Shown here in pieces: positions 14,539-21,665 of a stretch of 23,385 nucleotides of DNA. Made by a program: the position numbers and the translations under genes. This DNA comes from CAYXOX01 sp964466745 (GTDB lineage Bacteria > Pseudomonadota > Alphaproteobacteria > Rhodobacterales > Rhodobacteraceae). The notes beneath the pieces are model-generated. The model was not told the DNA's origin. It did no database searches and was given only the letters and a program-made list of their open reading frames with translations. Every line of letters begins with the position of its first letter. The stretch's first letter is position 1. Location: NCBI GenBank assembly GCA_964466745.1, contig CAYXOX010000034.1:1-23385 (forward strand). Direction: 5' to 3'.

Positions 14539-15726
14539 ATGGCAGACAATCTCGCCGGCCTATTCCTGATCGATCCCGAGGTCACCTTCCTCAACCACGG
14601 GAGCTTCGGCGCGTGCCCGCGCCCCGTGTTCGAGGTATACCAGGAGTGGCAACGCAGGCTCGAACGCCAGCCGGTGGCGTTCCTCGATCCCGATCGCGGC
14701 TACTTCGCCTGGATGGCCGAGACCCGCCAGGCGCTGGCGGCGGAGATCGGCGCCGAGGCGGACGACATCGTCGGCGCGGTTAACTCGACCTTCGCGCTCA
14801 ACGTCGTGGCGCGCTCGCTGCCGCTGGAGCCGGGCGACGAGATCCTGACCACCGATCACGAATACGCCGCCCTCGAAAAGACGTGGGACTATGTGGCGCG
14901 CCGCTCCGGCGCGCGGGTGGTCGTCGTCGATCTGCCGATGCCGCTGACCAGCGCCGAGGCATTCACCGAGGCCCTGCGTGCGGGAATGACGGAGCGCACG
15001 CGCGTGGTCTTCCTCAGCCACATAACCTCGCCAACGGCGCTTCTTCTGCCCATCGAGGCGATCGTTGCCGAGGCGCGGGCCCGGGGCATCTGGAGCGTGA
15101 TCGACGGGGCGCACACGCCGGGGCACATCCCGCTCGATCTCGATGCGCTCGGTGCGGATTTCTATGCCGGCAACTGCCACAAGTGGATGATGGCGCCGAA
15201 GGGCTCGGCCTTCCTGCATGTCCGGCGCGAGCACCAGGCGCTGATGAACCCGCTGGTGATATCCCACGGCTGGACCGCCGACCGCACCGGCACCGGCCCG
15301 TTCGGCAACTCCGCCTTCGTGGATGCCATGGAGATGCAGGGCACGCGCGACCCGTCGGCCTGGCTCACCGTGCCTGCCGCGCTCCGGTTCCGGGAGGAGC
15401 ATGGCTGGACCGAGGTCGCCGCGCAGTGTCACGAGCTTGCCTGGCGCACGGCCGAGAGGGTGGCCGAGCGCACAGGAGTGCCGCTTCTGTGCAGCGAACC
15501 GTTCACCGCGCCGCAGATGGTGGCGATGCCCCTGCCGGCCGGCACGCCCGAGCCCGTCGTGCTCCACCGCGCGCTGCTTGAGCGGCACGGGGTGGAGATC
15601 CCGGTTTTCGCGTGGAAGGGGCTCACCATTGCCCGGCTCTCCGTGCAGGGCTACAACACCGAGGCGCAGATGGAGCGGCTGATCGACGCCCTCGCCGATA
15701 TCCTGCATCTGAGCGAGGCCGCCTGA
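14539..15726 (+). CDS. Class V PLP aminotransferase, isopenicillin N epimerase-like
   Basis: The 395-residue protein is a fold-type I, class V enzyme. FLNHGSFGACPRPV (17-30) is the N-terminal motif of the isopenicillin N epimerase (CefD) group, VNSTFALNVV holds the phosphate-binding loop, VIDGAH has D189, which contacts the PLP nitrogen, and GNCHKWMMAPKG has K215 as the PLP Schiff-base lysine. Members act as epimerases, desulfurases, transaminases or ergothioneine-type lyases, so the exact reaction is open. It is three bases after the permease and belongs to the importer operon, so it probably processes the imported compound. Together with the upstream D-amino-acid-type PLP enzyme it hints at stereochemically unusual amino acids. 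Confidence 0.88.
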   Translation: MADNLAGLFLIDPEVTFLNHGSFGACPRPVFEVYQEWQRRLERQPVAFLDPDRGYFAWMAETRQALAAEIGAEADDIVGAVNSTFALNVVARSLPLEPGDEILTTDHEYAALEKTWDYVARRSGARVVVVDLPMPLTSAEAFTEALRAGMTERTRVVFLSHITSPTALLLPIEAIVAEARARGIWSVIDGAHTPGHIPLDLDALGADFYAGNCHKWMMAPKGSAFLHVRREHQALMNPLVISHGWTADRTGTGPFGNSAFVDAMEMQGTRDPSAWLTVPAALRFREEHGWTEVAAQCHELAWRTAERVAERTGVPLLCSEPFTAPQMVAMPLPAGTPEPVVLHRALLERHGVEIPVFAWKGLTIARLSVQGYNTEAQMERLIDALADILHLSEAA

Positions 15727-15758
15727 GCACGGGCAGGCTTGGAGAGGCCCGTTTCGCG

Positions 15759-16490
15759 ATGCACACCGACCCCGCTCTCAGTTTCCTCGACCGGCTCGAA
15801 AGCCGGACCCGTTCCGACGAGGTCCTGGGCGCGCTCAGCGAAATGGTCGAGCGCGCCGGTCTCGAGGTCGGCGACAGGCTGCCGCCCGAACTCGCGCTGG
15901 CAGCCCAGCTGGGGGTGGGCCGTTCCACGATCCGCGAGGCGCTCAACAAGTGGGAGGGGCTCGGCCTGATCCGCCGCCGGCGCGGGATCGGCACCTTCCT
16001 CGCCGCCCCGGTGCCCCGCTCGGATGGGCCCGTTCCGCAGATGGTGCGGCTCGAGGGCGAGGCGCTCCTGCGGCTGCTCGAGGTGCGGCGCGCGCTCGAG
16101 CTCGATGTTGTGCGCCACGCCGCGGTTCGCGCCAGCGCGGCCCAGCGCGCGGAGATCGTGCGCCTCTGCGACGCGCTGCTCGAGGTGATCGAGGCGCGCG
16201 GCGACTACCGGCGCCACGACCTGGCGTTCCATGTCGCCATTCACGAGGCTTCGGGCAACCCGCTCTTCAGCCAGATCCTGCTGCGCCTCGAGGAGGCATT
16301 CGAGAAGAGCCAGGAGAGCCCGTTCAGTCGCGCGGCGTTCGGGCTCGAGAGCTTTCCGATCCACCGCGAGCTGTGCGAGGCGGTCGCCGCCGCCGACCCG
16401 GACGCCGCGGCCGACGCCATGAGCCGGATCATCGACGTGGTGGAGCGCGAGGTGCGCCAGATCATCGAAAGTGGCGCTGCCGCGCACTAG
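15759..16490 (+). CDS. GntR-family regulator, FCD (FadR) subfamily
   Basis: The 243-residue protein has an N-terminal winged helix (about 20-82), with recognition-helix region LGVGRSTIREALNKWEGLGL and wing RRRRGIGTF. A C-terminal all-helical FCD domain (about 95-235) has D154 and H158 in HDLAFHVAIH and H202 in IHRELCEA as likely metal or ligand contacts. It lies 32 bases after the aminotransferase, with GGAGAGG ahead of the ATG at 15759. As the last gene of the importer run it probably represses that run and responds to the imported compound. The repeats at 8882-8917 are its candidate operator (inference). Confidence 0.92.
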   Translation: MHTDPALSFLDRLESRTRSDEVLGALSEMVERAGLEVGDRLPPELALAAQLGVGRSTIREALNKWEGLGLIRRRRGIGTFLAAPVPRSDGPVPQMVRLEGEALLRLLEVRRALELDVVRHAAVRASAAQRAEIVRLCDALLEVIEARGDYRRHDLAFHVAIHEASGNPLFSQILLRLEEAFEKSQESPFSRAAFGLESFPIHRELCEAVAAADPDAAADAMSRIIDVVEREVRQIIESGAAAH

Positions 16491-16502
16491 CCCCGGCATT
16501 CC

Positions 16503-16520
16503 GCGCGCCGGAAGGCGCGC
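16503..16520. terminator. GC-only hairpin between convergent genes, possible two-way terminator
   Basis: GCGCGCC (16503-16509) and GGCGCGC (16514-16520) form a perfect stem closed by a GGAA tetraloop. It lies in the 43-base gap between the gntR stop (16490) and the thuA-like stop (16534). There are no flanking T runs, so its efficiency is uncertain. Confidence 0.45.
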
Positions 16521-16533
16521 CCGCGACGACCCG

Positions 16534-17196
16534 TCAGGCCGGCCCGTCGCCCGTGCCGCGGGCCGCCCAGAGCAGCCCCCTGCGCAGCAGCTGCGCGGCC
16601 TCGGGATGCTCAAGTTCCGCCGAGACATGGCCGAGGGAGGTGTAGAACACGCGCCCCTCGCCATGCTGCCGGGTCCATGCGACGGGCATCACCACCCCTT
16701 CGGCCCAGCGGGCGTGCTCGCCGGTGAAGCGCGTGGTGGCCAGCACTTCGTTGGATGGATCGACATGCATGTAGTACTGCTCTGACCGGTACGGGAACCC
16801 CGACATGCCGCGCGTGACGGGGTGATCGGGCCGTTCGATCTCCACCCGGTAGTCGATGATGTTGCCGGGATGCGCCACGAACTGCCCGCCCACCATCACC
16901 TGGTACTCCACGCAGTCACGGAAGCTGTCTCCCATCTGGCCGTGGAACCCGCCGAGGCCGGTGCCGGCCTCCACCGCCCGCGCGAGCCCGGCAATCTCTT
17001 CCGGCGCGATCCGCGACATGGTGATCATCGGCACCACCAGATCCATTGCGCCGAGCCCCGGCTCGGCAAAGGGCGCGGTTCCCTTGGCGATGCGTACCGA
17101 AAAGCCCTCCCGGCGCAGCCAACCGGCCACGATCCCTGCGCAGGCCTCGGGTTCGTGCCCGTCCCAGCCGCCCCAGGCAATCAGCGCATCGGCCAT
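16534..17196 (-). CDS. ThuA-like (trehalose-utilisation family) protein
   Basis: The 220-residue protein matches the ThuA family, a glutamine-amidotransferase-like flavodoxin-type fold. Visible are WGGWDGHEP near the N-terminus, a central GLGGFHGQMGDSFRD, EQYYMHVDPSNEVLAT, and MPVAWTRQHGEGRVFYTSLGH, the family's most conserved segment. ThuA proteins act with ThuB-type oxidoreductases on keto-disaccharides in rhizobia, and some relatives process 3-keto-sugars. The ATG at 17196 lies one base after the stop of the oxidoreductase gene, with AGGAAG upstream, so the pair is co-translated. It is the last gene of the minus-strand operon. The substrate here is unknown. Confidence 0.9.
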   Translation of the reverse strand: MADALIAWGGWDGHEPEACAGIVAGWLRREGFSVRIAKGTAPFAEPGLGAMDLVVPMITMSRIAPEEIAGLARAVEAGTGLGGFHGQMGDSFRDCVEYQVMVGGQFVAHPGNIIDYRVEIERPDHPVTRGMSGFPYRSEQYYMHVDPSNEVLATTRFTGEHARWAEGVVMPVAWTRQHGEGRVFYTSLGHVSAELEHPEAAQLLRRGLLWAARGTGDGPA

Positions 17197-17197
17197 G

Positions 17198-18310
17198 TCA
17201 TCCGCCTTCTTCCTGCGTGGCCGCCGGGCTGGCCAGCCCGGCGGGATCGTCGAACGCGGGCGGGCGCGGGGGCGCGGTCGTGGTCGGCAGGACGCGCCGC
17301 TCGCTGGCGGCACGCCCCACGAGCTCCATCACCTCGAGGACGTGGAGCGCCAGGCCGCCGCTGGCCAGCGGCTCGGCTCCCCGCTCCAGGGCGCGCGCCA
17401 TCTCGGCAAGCCCGAGCCCGCGGTGATTGCCCTCGGCGAAGGGGCGGGTCACCGGGATGCCTCGCCAGCCTTCCCCGTCGTTCAGGCGGATCGGTCCGCC
17501 GAACAGGTTCGGGTCGGGCGCCTCGAGGGTACCCGCGGCGCCGTAGATCTCGAAGGGCGCTTGTCCGGTGGCGGCAACGTCGAAGCTCATGGCCATCTGC
17601 ACGAGCGCGCCGCTGGCGAAGGCCAGCGTCGCGGTGACATGGGTGTCGACCTCCACCGGGATCTCGCGGCCGGCATCCGGCCCCGAGCCGACGACCCGCG
17701 TCGCGCGCGGGCGCGTGCAGAGCCCCGCGACCTCGGCAACCGGGCCGAGAAGGTTCACCAGCTGCGTCAGGTAGTAGGGGCCCATGTCGAAGAGAGGCCC
17801 TCCGCCCGGCGCGTAGTAGAAGGCCGGGGCAGGATGCCAGCCCTCGTGCCCGGGGCATAGCATGAAGGCGGTTCCGCCGAGGGGGGCGCCGATGCCGCCG
17901 CCGTCGAGGCATGCCCGGACCTGCTGGTGCCCTCCGCCCAGGAACGTGTCGGGCGCCGATCCCACGGCAAGCCCTGCCTCCCGCGCCGTCTCCAGCAGGC
18001 GCCGCCCCCCGGAAAAATCGGTGGCCAGCGGCTTTTCGGCGTAGACATGCTTGCCCGCGGCCATCGCAGCGAGGCCCACCTCCACATGGGCGGCGGGCGT
18101 GGTGAGGTTGAGCACGATGTCCACCGCATCGCTCGCCAGCAGGGCCTCGACGTCGAGCGCGGCGAGATCGAAGCGGCTTGCCATCGCCGCCGCGCGGCCA
18201 GGGTCGAGATCGGCCACGCCGGCCAGCCGCAGCCCTGGAAACCGTGGCAGGTTGGAAAGATAGGCCTCGCAGATGTTGCCGCAGCCCACGATGCCGATGC
18301 CGGTCGTCAT
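17198..18310 (-). CDS. Gfo/Idh/MocA-family sugar oxidoreductase (ThuB-like position)
   Basis: The 370-residue protein starts with a Rossmann dinucleotide site GIGIVGCGNI (4-13). It then has the family motif AEKPLA (E92-K93-P94), where the lysine contributes to catalysis. The C-terminal alpha/beta domain contains FDMGPYYLTQLVNLLGPV, matching the usual 'D.G.Y.l....llG' pattern with the sheet-forming segment after it. It oxidises or reduces a sugar or polyol ring with NAD(P). Being directly coupled to a ThuA-like gene, it is probably a sugar 3-dehydrogenase or its reverse (inference). The ATG at 18310 is chosen because the Rossmann motif begins right after it; the upstream extension is palindromic repeat DNA. 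Confidence 0.92.
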   Translation of the reverse strand: MTTGIGIVGCGNICEAYLSNLPRFPGLRLAGVADLDPGRAAAMASRFDLAALDVEALLASDAVDIVLNLTTPAAHVEVGLAAMAAGKHVYAEKPLATDFSGGRRLLETAREAGLAVGSAPDTFLGGGHQQVRACLDGGGIGAPLGGTAFMLCPGHEGWHPAPAFYYAPGGGPLFDMGPYYLTQLVNLLGPVAEVAGLCTRPRATRVVGSGPDAGREIPVEVDTHVTATLAFASGALVQMAMSFDVAATGQAPFEIYGAAGTLEAPDPNLFGGPIRLNDGEGWRGIPVTRPFAEGNHRGLGLAEMARALERGAEPLASGGLALHVLEVMELVGRAASERRVLPTTTAPPRPPAFDDPAGLASPAATQEEGG

Positions 18311-18345
18311 GCCGCTCCGGCACCGGCGGGCGGCAGCCCGGGGCT

Positions 18346-18399
18346 GGGGGCTCTGCCCCCCGTCCGCCGCCGGCGGACGCCCCCCGAGGTATTTCGGGG
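18346..18399. repeat. Triple-hairpin GC-rich intergenic element (Rhodobacteraceae-type repeat)
   Basis: Three hairpins follow in tandem: GGGGGC/GCCCCC (18346-18351 and 18355-18360), the perfect dyad GTCCGCCG-C-CGGCGGAC (18362-18378), and CCCCGA/TCGGGG (18382-18387 and 18394-18399). The phrase CCCCGAGGTATTTCGGGG resembles the intergenic palindromic repeats I know from Rhodobacteraceae genomes. It sits in the 126-base gap between the rhamnonate dehydratase and oxidoreductase genes. It could protect mRNA ends or attenuate transcription into the last two genes. Only one copy is in this window. Confidence 0.65.
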
Positions 18400-18436
18400 C
18401 CAAAGTGGCAGGGCGGTTTGCGCTCCGGCGCCGGGT

Positions 18437-19639
18437 TCAGCCTGCATCGGCGGGCACCTCGCGCAGCCGCTCGCGGGCGGCGAGCTCCATGCCGAACCCG
18501 GGGGTGTCGGGGATCGTCATGCGGCCGTTCTCGGGCACCGGCTCCCCGGTGAAGAGCGCCCCGAAGACCGGGGCGATCGAGCGGCCGTCGGCACTGGCGG
18601 CCACGTATTCGCAGAAGGCCGGTTCGGCACGGCTGGCGATGAAGTGGTAGCTGTAGGGACCGCTGCCGTGGGGCACGATCGGGATGTCGTAGGCCGCGGC
18701 ATGGGCCGCGATACGAAGGGTTTCGGTGAGTCCGCCCACCCACATCACGTCGGGCTGGAGGATGTCGAGCGTGCGTTCCTCGATCAGCTGGCGCATCCCG
18801 TACCGGGTGTATTCGTGCTCGCCGGTCGTCCATTTCAGGGTGGGGTGCGCCTGGCGCAGGCGCCGGTAGCCCTCCACGTCGTCGGGGCTCAGCACCTCCT
18901 CCCACCAGTAGATGTCGAGATCGGCGCAGGCGGTGGCGAGGCGCGTCGCGTAGGAGACGTCGAGGGCCATGTAGCAATCGACCATCAGCGGAAAGTCCGG
19001 CCCGACCGCGTCGCGGTGAGCGGCGAGGAAGGCGCGGTTGCGCTGCAGGCCGGCCTCGCCGTCGTGGGGCCCCTCCGGCAGGGGCACCTTCGCGCCCCAG
19101 AAGCCCATCTGCTTGATGGCCGCGGCATCGGGACCGGTGCAGTAGAAGGTGATCTCGTCCTTCGCGCGGCCGCCGATGAGGTTGTAGACGGGCTCGCCCC
19201 GCACCTTTCCGTTGAGATCCCACAGCGCGAGGTCCACCGCGCTCATCGCCTGGATCGGCAGGCCCTTGCGCCCGTAGGGCAGGGTGGCCCGGTAGAGCCT
19301 GTCCCAGATCAGGTTGATGTTGCGCGCGTCCTCGCCCTCGATGAAACGGCGAAAATGGTTCGAGATCAGCCAGGCGGCGGGCATCCCGCCCGAGCCGGTG
19401 GCCACTCCCGTGGTGCCCGCTTCCGTCGCGATCTCGACGACGATGCTGTCGAGCACGTCGATCCCCCAGGACGAGCGCCGGGCCCGGTAGGGCGCGTGCC
19501 CCGACATCGGGTTGGCGATGAGGCTCTCGGTGATCCAGTGGTCGCTGTCGCCTTTCTGGAAGTAGGTGCCCGCGCCCTTGCCCGGAGCGAGCGTGTAGAC
19601 CTTGAGGCCGGCGATGCGGAAGGCGCTGTCGCTGCTCAT
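18437..19639 (-). CDS. L-rhamnonate dehydratase-like enolase-superfamily enzyme
   Basis: The 400-residue protein follows the E. coli RhmD/YfaW pattern closely. It has DHWITESLIANPMS near the N-terminus (H34), then FYCTGPDAAAIKQMGFWGAK, Mg ligands D221 (MVDCYM), E247 (WWEE) and E274, H275 (TTGEHEY), and the acid/base H324 in IVPHGSGPYSYH. The length equals the family (about 400). It would remove water from L-rhamnonate (or a stereo-relative such as L-lyxonate or L-mannonate) to give the 2-keto-3-deoxy acid. It overlaps the rhaM-like stop by four bases. Pairing with a rhamnose mutarotase supports the L-rhamnose assignment. Exact substrate not provable from sequence. Confidence 0.88.
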   Translation of the reverse strand: MSSDSAFRIAGLKVYTLAPGKGAGTYFQKGDSDHWITESLIANPMSGHAPYRARRSSWGIDVLDSIVVEIATEAGTTGVATGSGGMPAAWLISNHFRRFIEGEDARNINLIWDRLYRATLPYGRKGLPIQAMSAVDLALWDLNGKVRGEPVYNLIGGRAKDEITFYCTGPDAAAIKQMGFWGAKVPLPEGPHDGEAGLQRNRAFLAAHRDAVGPDFPLMVDCYMALDVSYATRLATACADLDIYWWEEVLSPDDVEGYRRLRQAHPTLKWTTGEHEYTRYGMRQLIEERTLDILQPDVMWVGGLTETLRIAAHAAAYDIPIVPHGSGPYSYHFIASRAEPAFCEYVAASADGRSIAPVFGALFTGEPVPENGRMTIPDTPGFGMELAARERLREVPADAG

Positions 19640-19953
19640 GGCAGGTGGAACACGCGCGAGAGGGCGACCTGCACCGGCACGTTGTCGGGATGGGTTTCCA
19701 TGATGTCGGCCATGTGGGCCCACCAGCGCTGCACGATCTCCCGTTCGGGGAGTGCGTCCATCCCGTGATCGTCGCTGCGGGTGAGGATCGCGAAGAGGTG
19801 GTGCGTTTCGGGATCGAGCCAGATCGAGTAGTCGGAGACGCCGGCCTCCCTGAGCGCGGCAACCAGCTCGGGAAAGATCTCGTCGTGCCGCTTCTCGTAT
19901 TCGGCGGCCTGTCCGGGGTTCAGGTTCATCCGGAAGGCGATGCGTTCAGGCAT
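19636..19953 (-). CDS. rhaM: L-rhamnose mutarotase
   Basis: The 105-residue protein matches RhaM in length and in all main motifs: FRMNLNPGQAAEYEKRHDEI at the start, with the catalytic-region His in YEKRH, then DYSIWLDPETHHLFA, QRWWAHMADIM and NPDN-type HPDNVPV, ending in VFHLP. RhaM interconverts alpha and beta anomers of L-rhamnose in the cytosol. The ATG at 19953 lies inside the 3' end of the regulator gene (8-base overlap) with AAGGGAG upstream. Its stop overlaps the dehydratase start. Related family members act on other 6-deoxyhexoses, so L-fucose remains possible. Confidence 0.92.
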   Translation of the reverse strand: MPERIAFRMNLNPGQAAEYEKRHDEIFPELVAALREAGVSDYSIWLDPETHHLFAILTRSDDHGMDALPEREIVQRWWAHMADIMETHPDNVPVQVALSRVFHLP

Positions 19954-20761
19954 GGCCGGTCTCCCTTGCTGTGATGTCCATGGCGCGGCGGGTCGTGTCG
20001 GCGACGTGCTCAAGATGGCGGCGATAGGCCGCCATGGCCGTGGCGGCATCCCGCTCCAGGATGGCGCGGGCGACCTCGATGTGCTGGCCCACCGATATCT
20101 CGATGACGCCGGGGAGCGCCGAGGCCACCCGCCGGGTGTCGAGGCCGACATCGTAGAGCCCCTGGGCCAGGGCGATGATCAGCGCGTTGCCGGCGCCCTC
20201 GTAGATCGCGCGGTGGTACTCGATGTCGAGCAGCCGGAAGGCCACCGGGTCGTCGTAGAACGCGCGGCCGTCTTCGGCGAGCCGCATGATCCGCCGTCGC
20301 TGGGCTTCGCTTGCGTGTTCGGCGCACTGCCGGGTCAGCTCCATGTCCACGAGCGCGCGCGCCTCGAAGTGCTCTTCCACGTCGTATTCCGCGACCGAGA
20401 GCATCGCGTTGAACGGCGCCACCATCCGCGTGGGCGAAAGATCGGTCACCGTGTAGCGCCCGCCCTGGCGGCTTTCGAGCACGCCCATCAGCGTGAGTGC
20501 CTTGAGCGCCTCGCGCAGTGGCGGGCGCGAGATGCCGAAGGCCACGCACATCTGCGCTTCCGTCGGCAGGCGATCGCCCGACTTCAGATTGCCGCTCTTG
20601 ATCATGCCCATGATGCGCGTCGTCACCTGCTCGGCTATGGACTTGCGCTCGAGCGTGCCGCCCAGCTTTCGCGACTGCGCATCGTCCGTGGCATTGGCGG
20701 CGCGCACGGCGGAGGCGAAATCGCCTGTCTCCTTTCCCTGCTGCGGGGGGCTGTCGGGCAT
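19946..20761 (-). CDS. GntR-family regulator, FCD subfamily, of the sugar-acid operon
   Basis: The 271-residue protein has an extra charged N-terminal tail of about 40 residues. A winged helix follows (about 42-106, with MCVAFGISRPPLREALKAL as the recognition region). The FCD domain (about 115-255) holds metal/ligand residues D179, H183 (LDIEYHRAIYEGAGN), H227 and H249. FCD regulators often bind sugar acids or keto acids. It is embedded in the operon between the lactonase (15 bases upstream) and rhaM (overlapping), so it very likely controls this operon and itself. AAGGAT precedes its ATG. No operator is visible because the operon's promoter lies beyond the window. Confidence 0.93.
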   Translation of the reverse strand: MPDSPPQQGKETGDFASAVRAANATDDAQSRKLGGTLERKSIAEQVTTRIMGMIKSGNLKSGDRLPTEAQMCVAFGISRPPLREALKALTLMGVLESRQGGRYTVTDLSPTRMVAPFNAMLSVAEYDVEEHFEARALVDMELTRQCAEHASEAQRRRIMRLAEDGRAFYDDPVAFRLLDIEYHRAIYEGAGNALIIALAQGLYDVGLDTRRVASALPGVIEISVGQHIEVARAILERDAATAMAAYRRHLEHVADTTRRAMDITARETGHA

Positions 20762-20776
20762 GGGCGCCGGTATCCT

Positions 20777-21652
20777 TCAGAGCCCGAGCCGGTAGAAGGC
20801 GTTGGCGTTGTCGCGGAAGATCGCGCGCCGCTCGTCCTCGCTCAACTCCGCGAGCGCCCTGTCGAGCAGGGCCACCCACTGGGGGATGTTCGTCGCCTGC
20901 AGGCAGATGGGCCAATCGTTTGCAAAGATCGTGCGCGCGGGTCCGAAGGCGTCCAGCGTGGCGTCGATGTAGGGGCGGATGTCTTCCTCGCGCCAGGAGG
21001 CGTGGTCCGCTTCCACCGGCAGATCCGAAAGCTTGATCCAGAGGTTGTCGCGGGTGGCCAGATCCGCCACATCCTCGCGGTACTGCGCCAGCGCGCCTTC
21101 GGCGATGCCGGGTTTGCCGCAGTGATCGAGGATCAGGGGCACGTCGGGCACGCGGCGCACGAATTCGCGCACGATGTTCATCTGCGTGTGGTTGACGTTG
21201 ATCTCGAAGTGCAGGCCGTACTTGCCGAGAAGGTTCACGCCCTCCACGAAGGCGTCCGAAAGGGTCAGCCCGCGGGGGTCTTCGTCGAACTCCACGATGC
21301 GGCGGATGCCCTTCACCTTGTCGAACCGCCCGGTCATCTCGGCGAGCATCGGCTCCACCGCCTTGCCGCGCTCCACCGGCGCCATGGGAACGATGCCGCG
21401 GATCCGCGGATCGCGCCGGGCCTCGTCTTCGACGAACTCGATTTCCTCGATGTACTGGCCGCCCTCGGGAGTGAAATCGCAGTAGCATTCGAGGAACACC
21501 ATCGCCTCGATGTCCACGTCGCCGCAATCGCGCTGATAGTCCTCCACGTGGTAGGACTTGGAGAACAGCGGGTGGCCCTCGAAGGCCGAGTACTTCAGCC
21601 GGCCGTGGTCCCAGACATGCAGATGCGTGTCGATGATGGGGAAGTCGGGCAT
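20777..21652 (-). CDS. Amidohydrolase-2 family sugar lactonase (COG3618 type)
   Basis: The 291-residue TIM-barrel metal-dependent hydrolase begins with IIDTHLHVWD (H10, H12 as metal ligands). It has LILDHCGKP with another His and ends with FANDWPIC, the conserved Asp segment. This is the pattern of COG3618 enzymes, including L-rhamnono- and L-fucono-lactonases and 2-pyrone-4,6-dicarboxylate hydrolase. With a rhamnose mutarotase and sugar-acid dehydratases in the same operon, hydrolysis of an L-rhamnono-lactone is the most likely reaction. GGAG lies 9 bases before the ATG. Thirteen bases separate it from the upstream dehydratase gene. Confidence 0.88.
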   Translation of the reverse strand: MPDFPIIDTHLHVWDHGRLKYSAFEGHPLFSKSYHVEDYQRDCGDVDIEAMVFLECYCDFTPEGGQYIEEIEFVEDEARRDPRIRGIVPMAPVERGKAVEPMLAEMTGRFDKVKGIRRIVEFDEDPRGLTLSDAFVEGVNLLGKYGLHFEINVNHTQMNIVREFVRRVPDVPLILDHCGKPGIAEGALAQYREDVADLATRDNLWIKLSDLPVEADHASWREEDIRPYIDATLDAFGPARTIFANDWPICLQATNIPQWVALLDRALAELSEDERRAIFRDNANAFYRLGL

Positions 21653-21665
21653 GGTCCGCGTCTCC

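Noticed and set aside
17927..19768. 613-codon plus-strand open frame
   Set aside because: Antisense to the oxidoreductase and dehydratase genes; no family motif.
17181..19862. 893-codon open frame on the minus strand
   Set aside because: It is out of frame with, and covered by, the oxidoreductase and rhamnonate dehydratase genes on the same strand; it is Arg/Pro/Gly-rich with no recognisable domain.
20010..21527. 505-codon minus-strand open frame
   Set aside because: Same strand but other frame than the regulator and lactonase genes; Arg-rich shadow.
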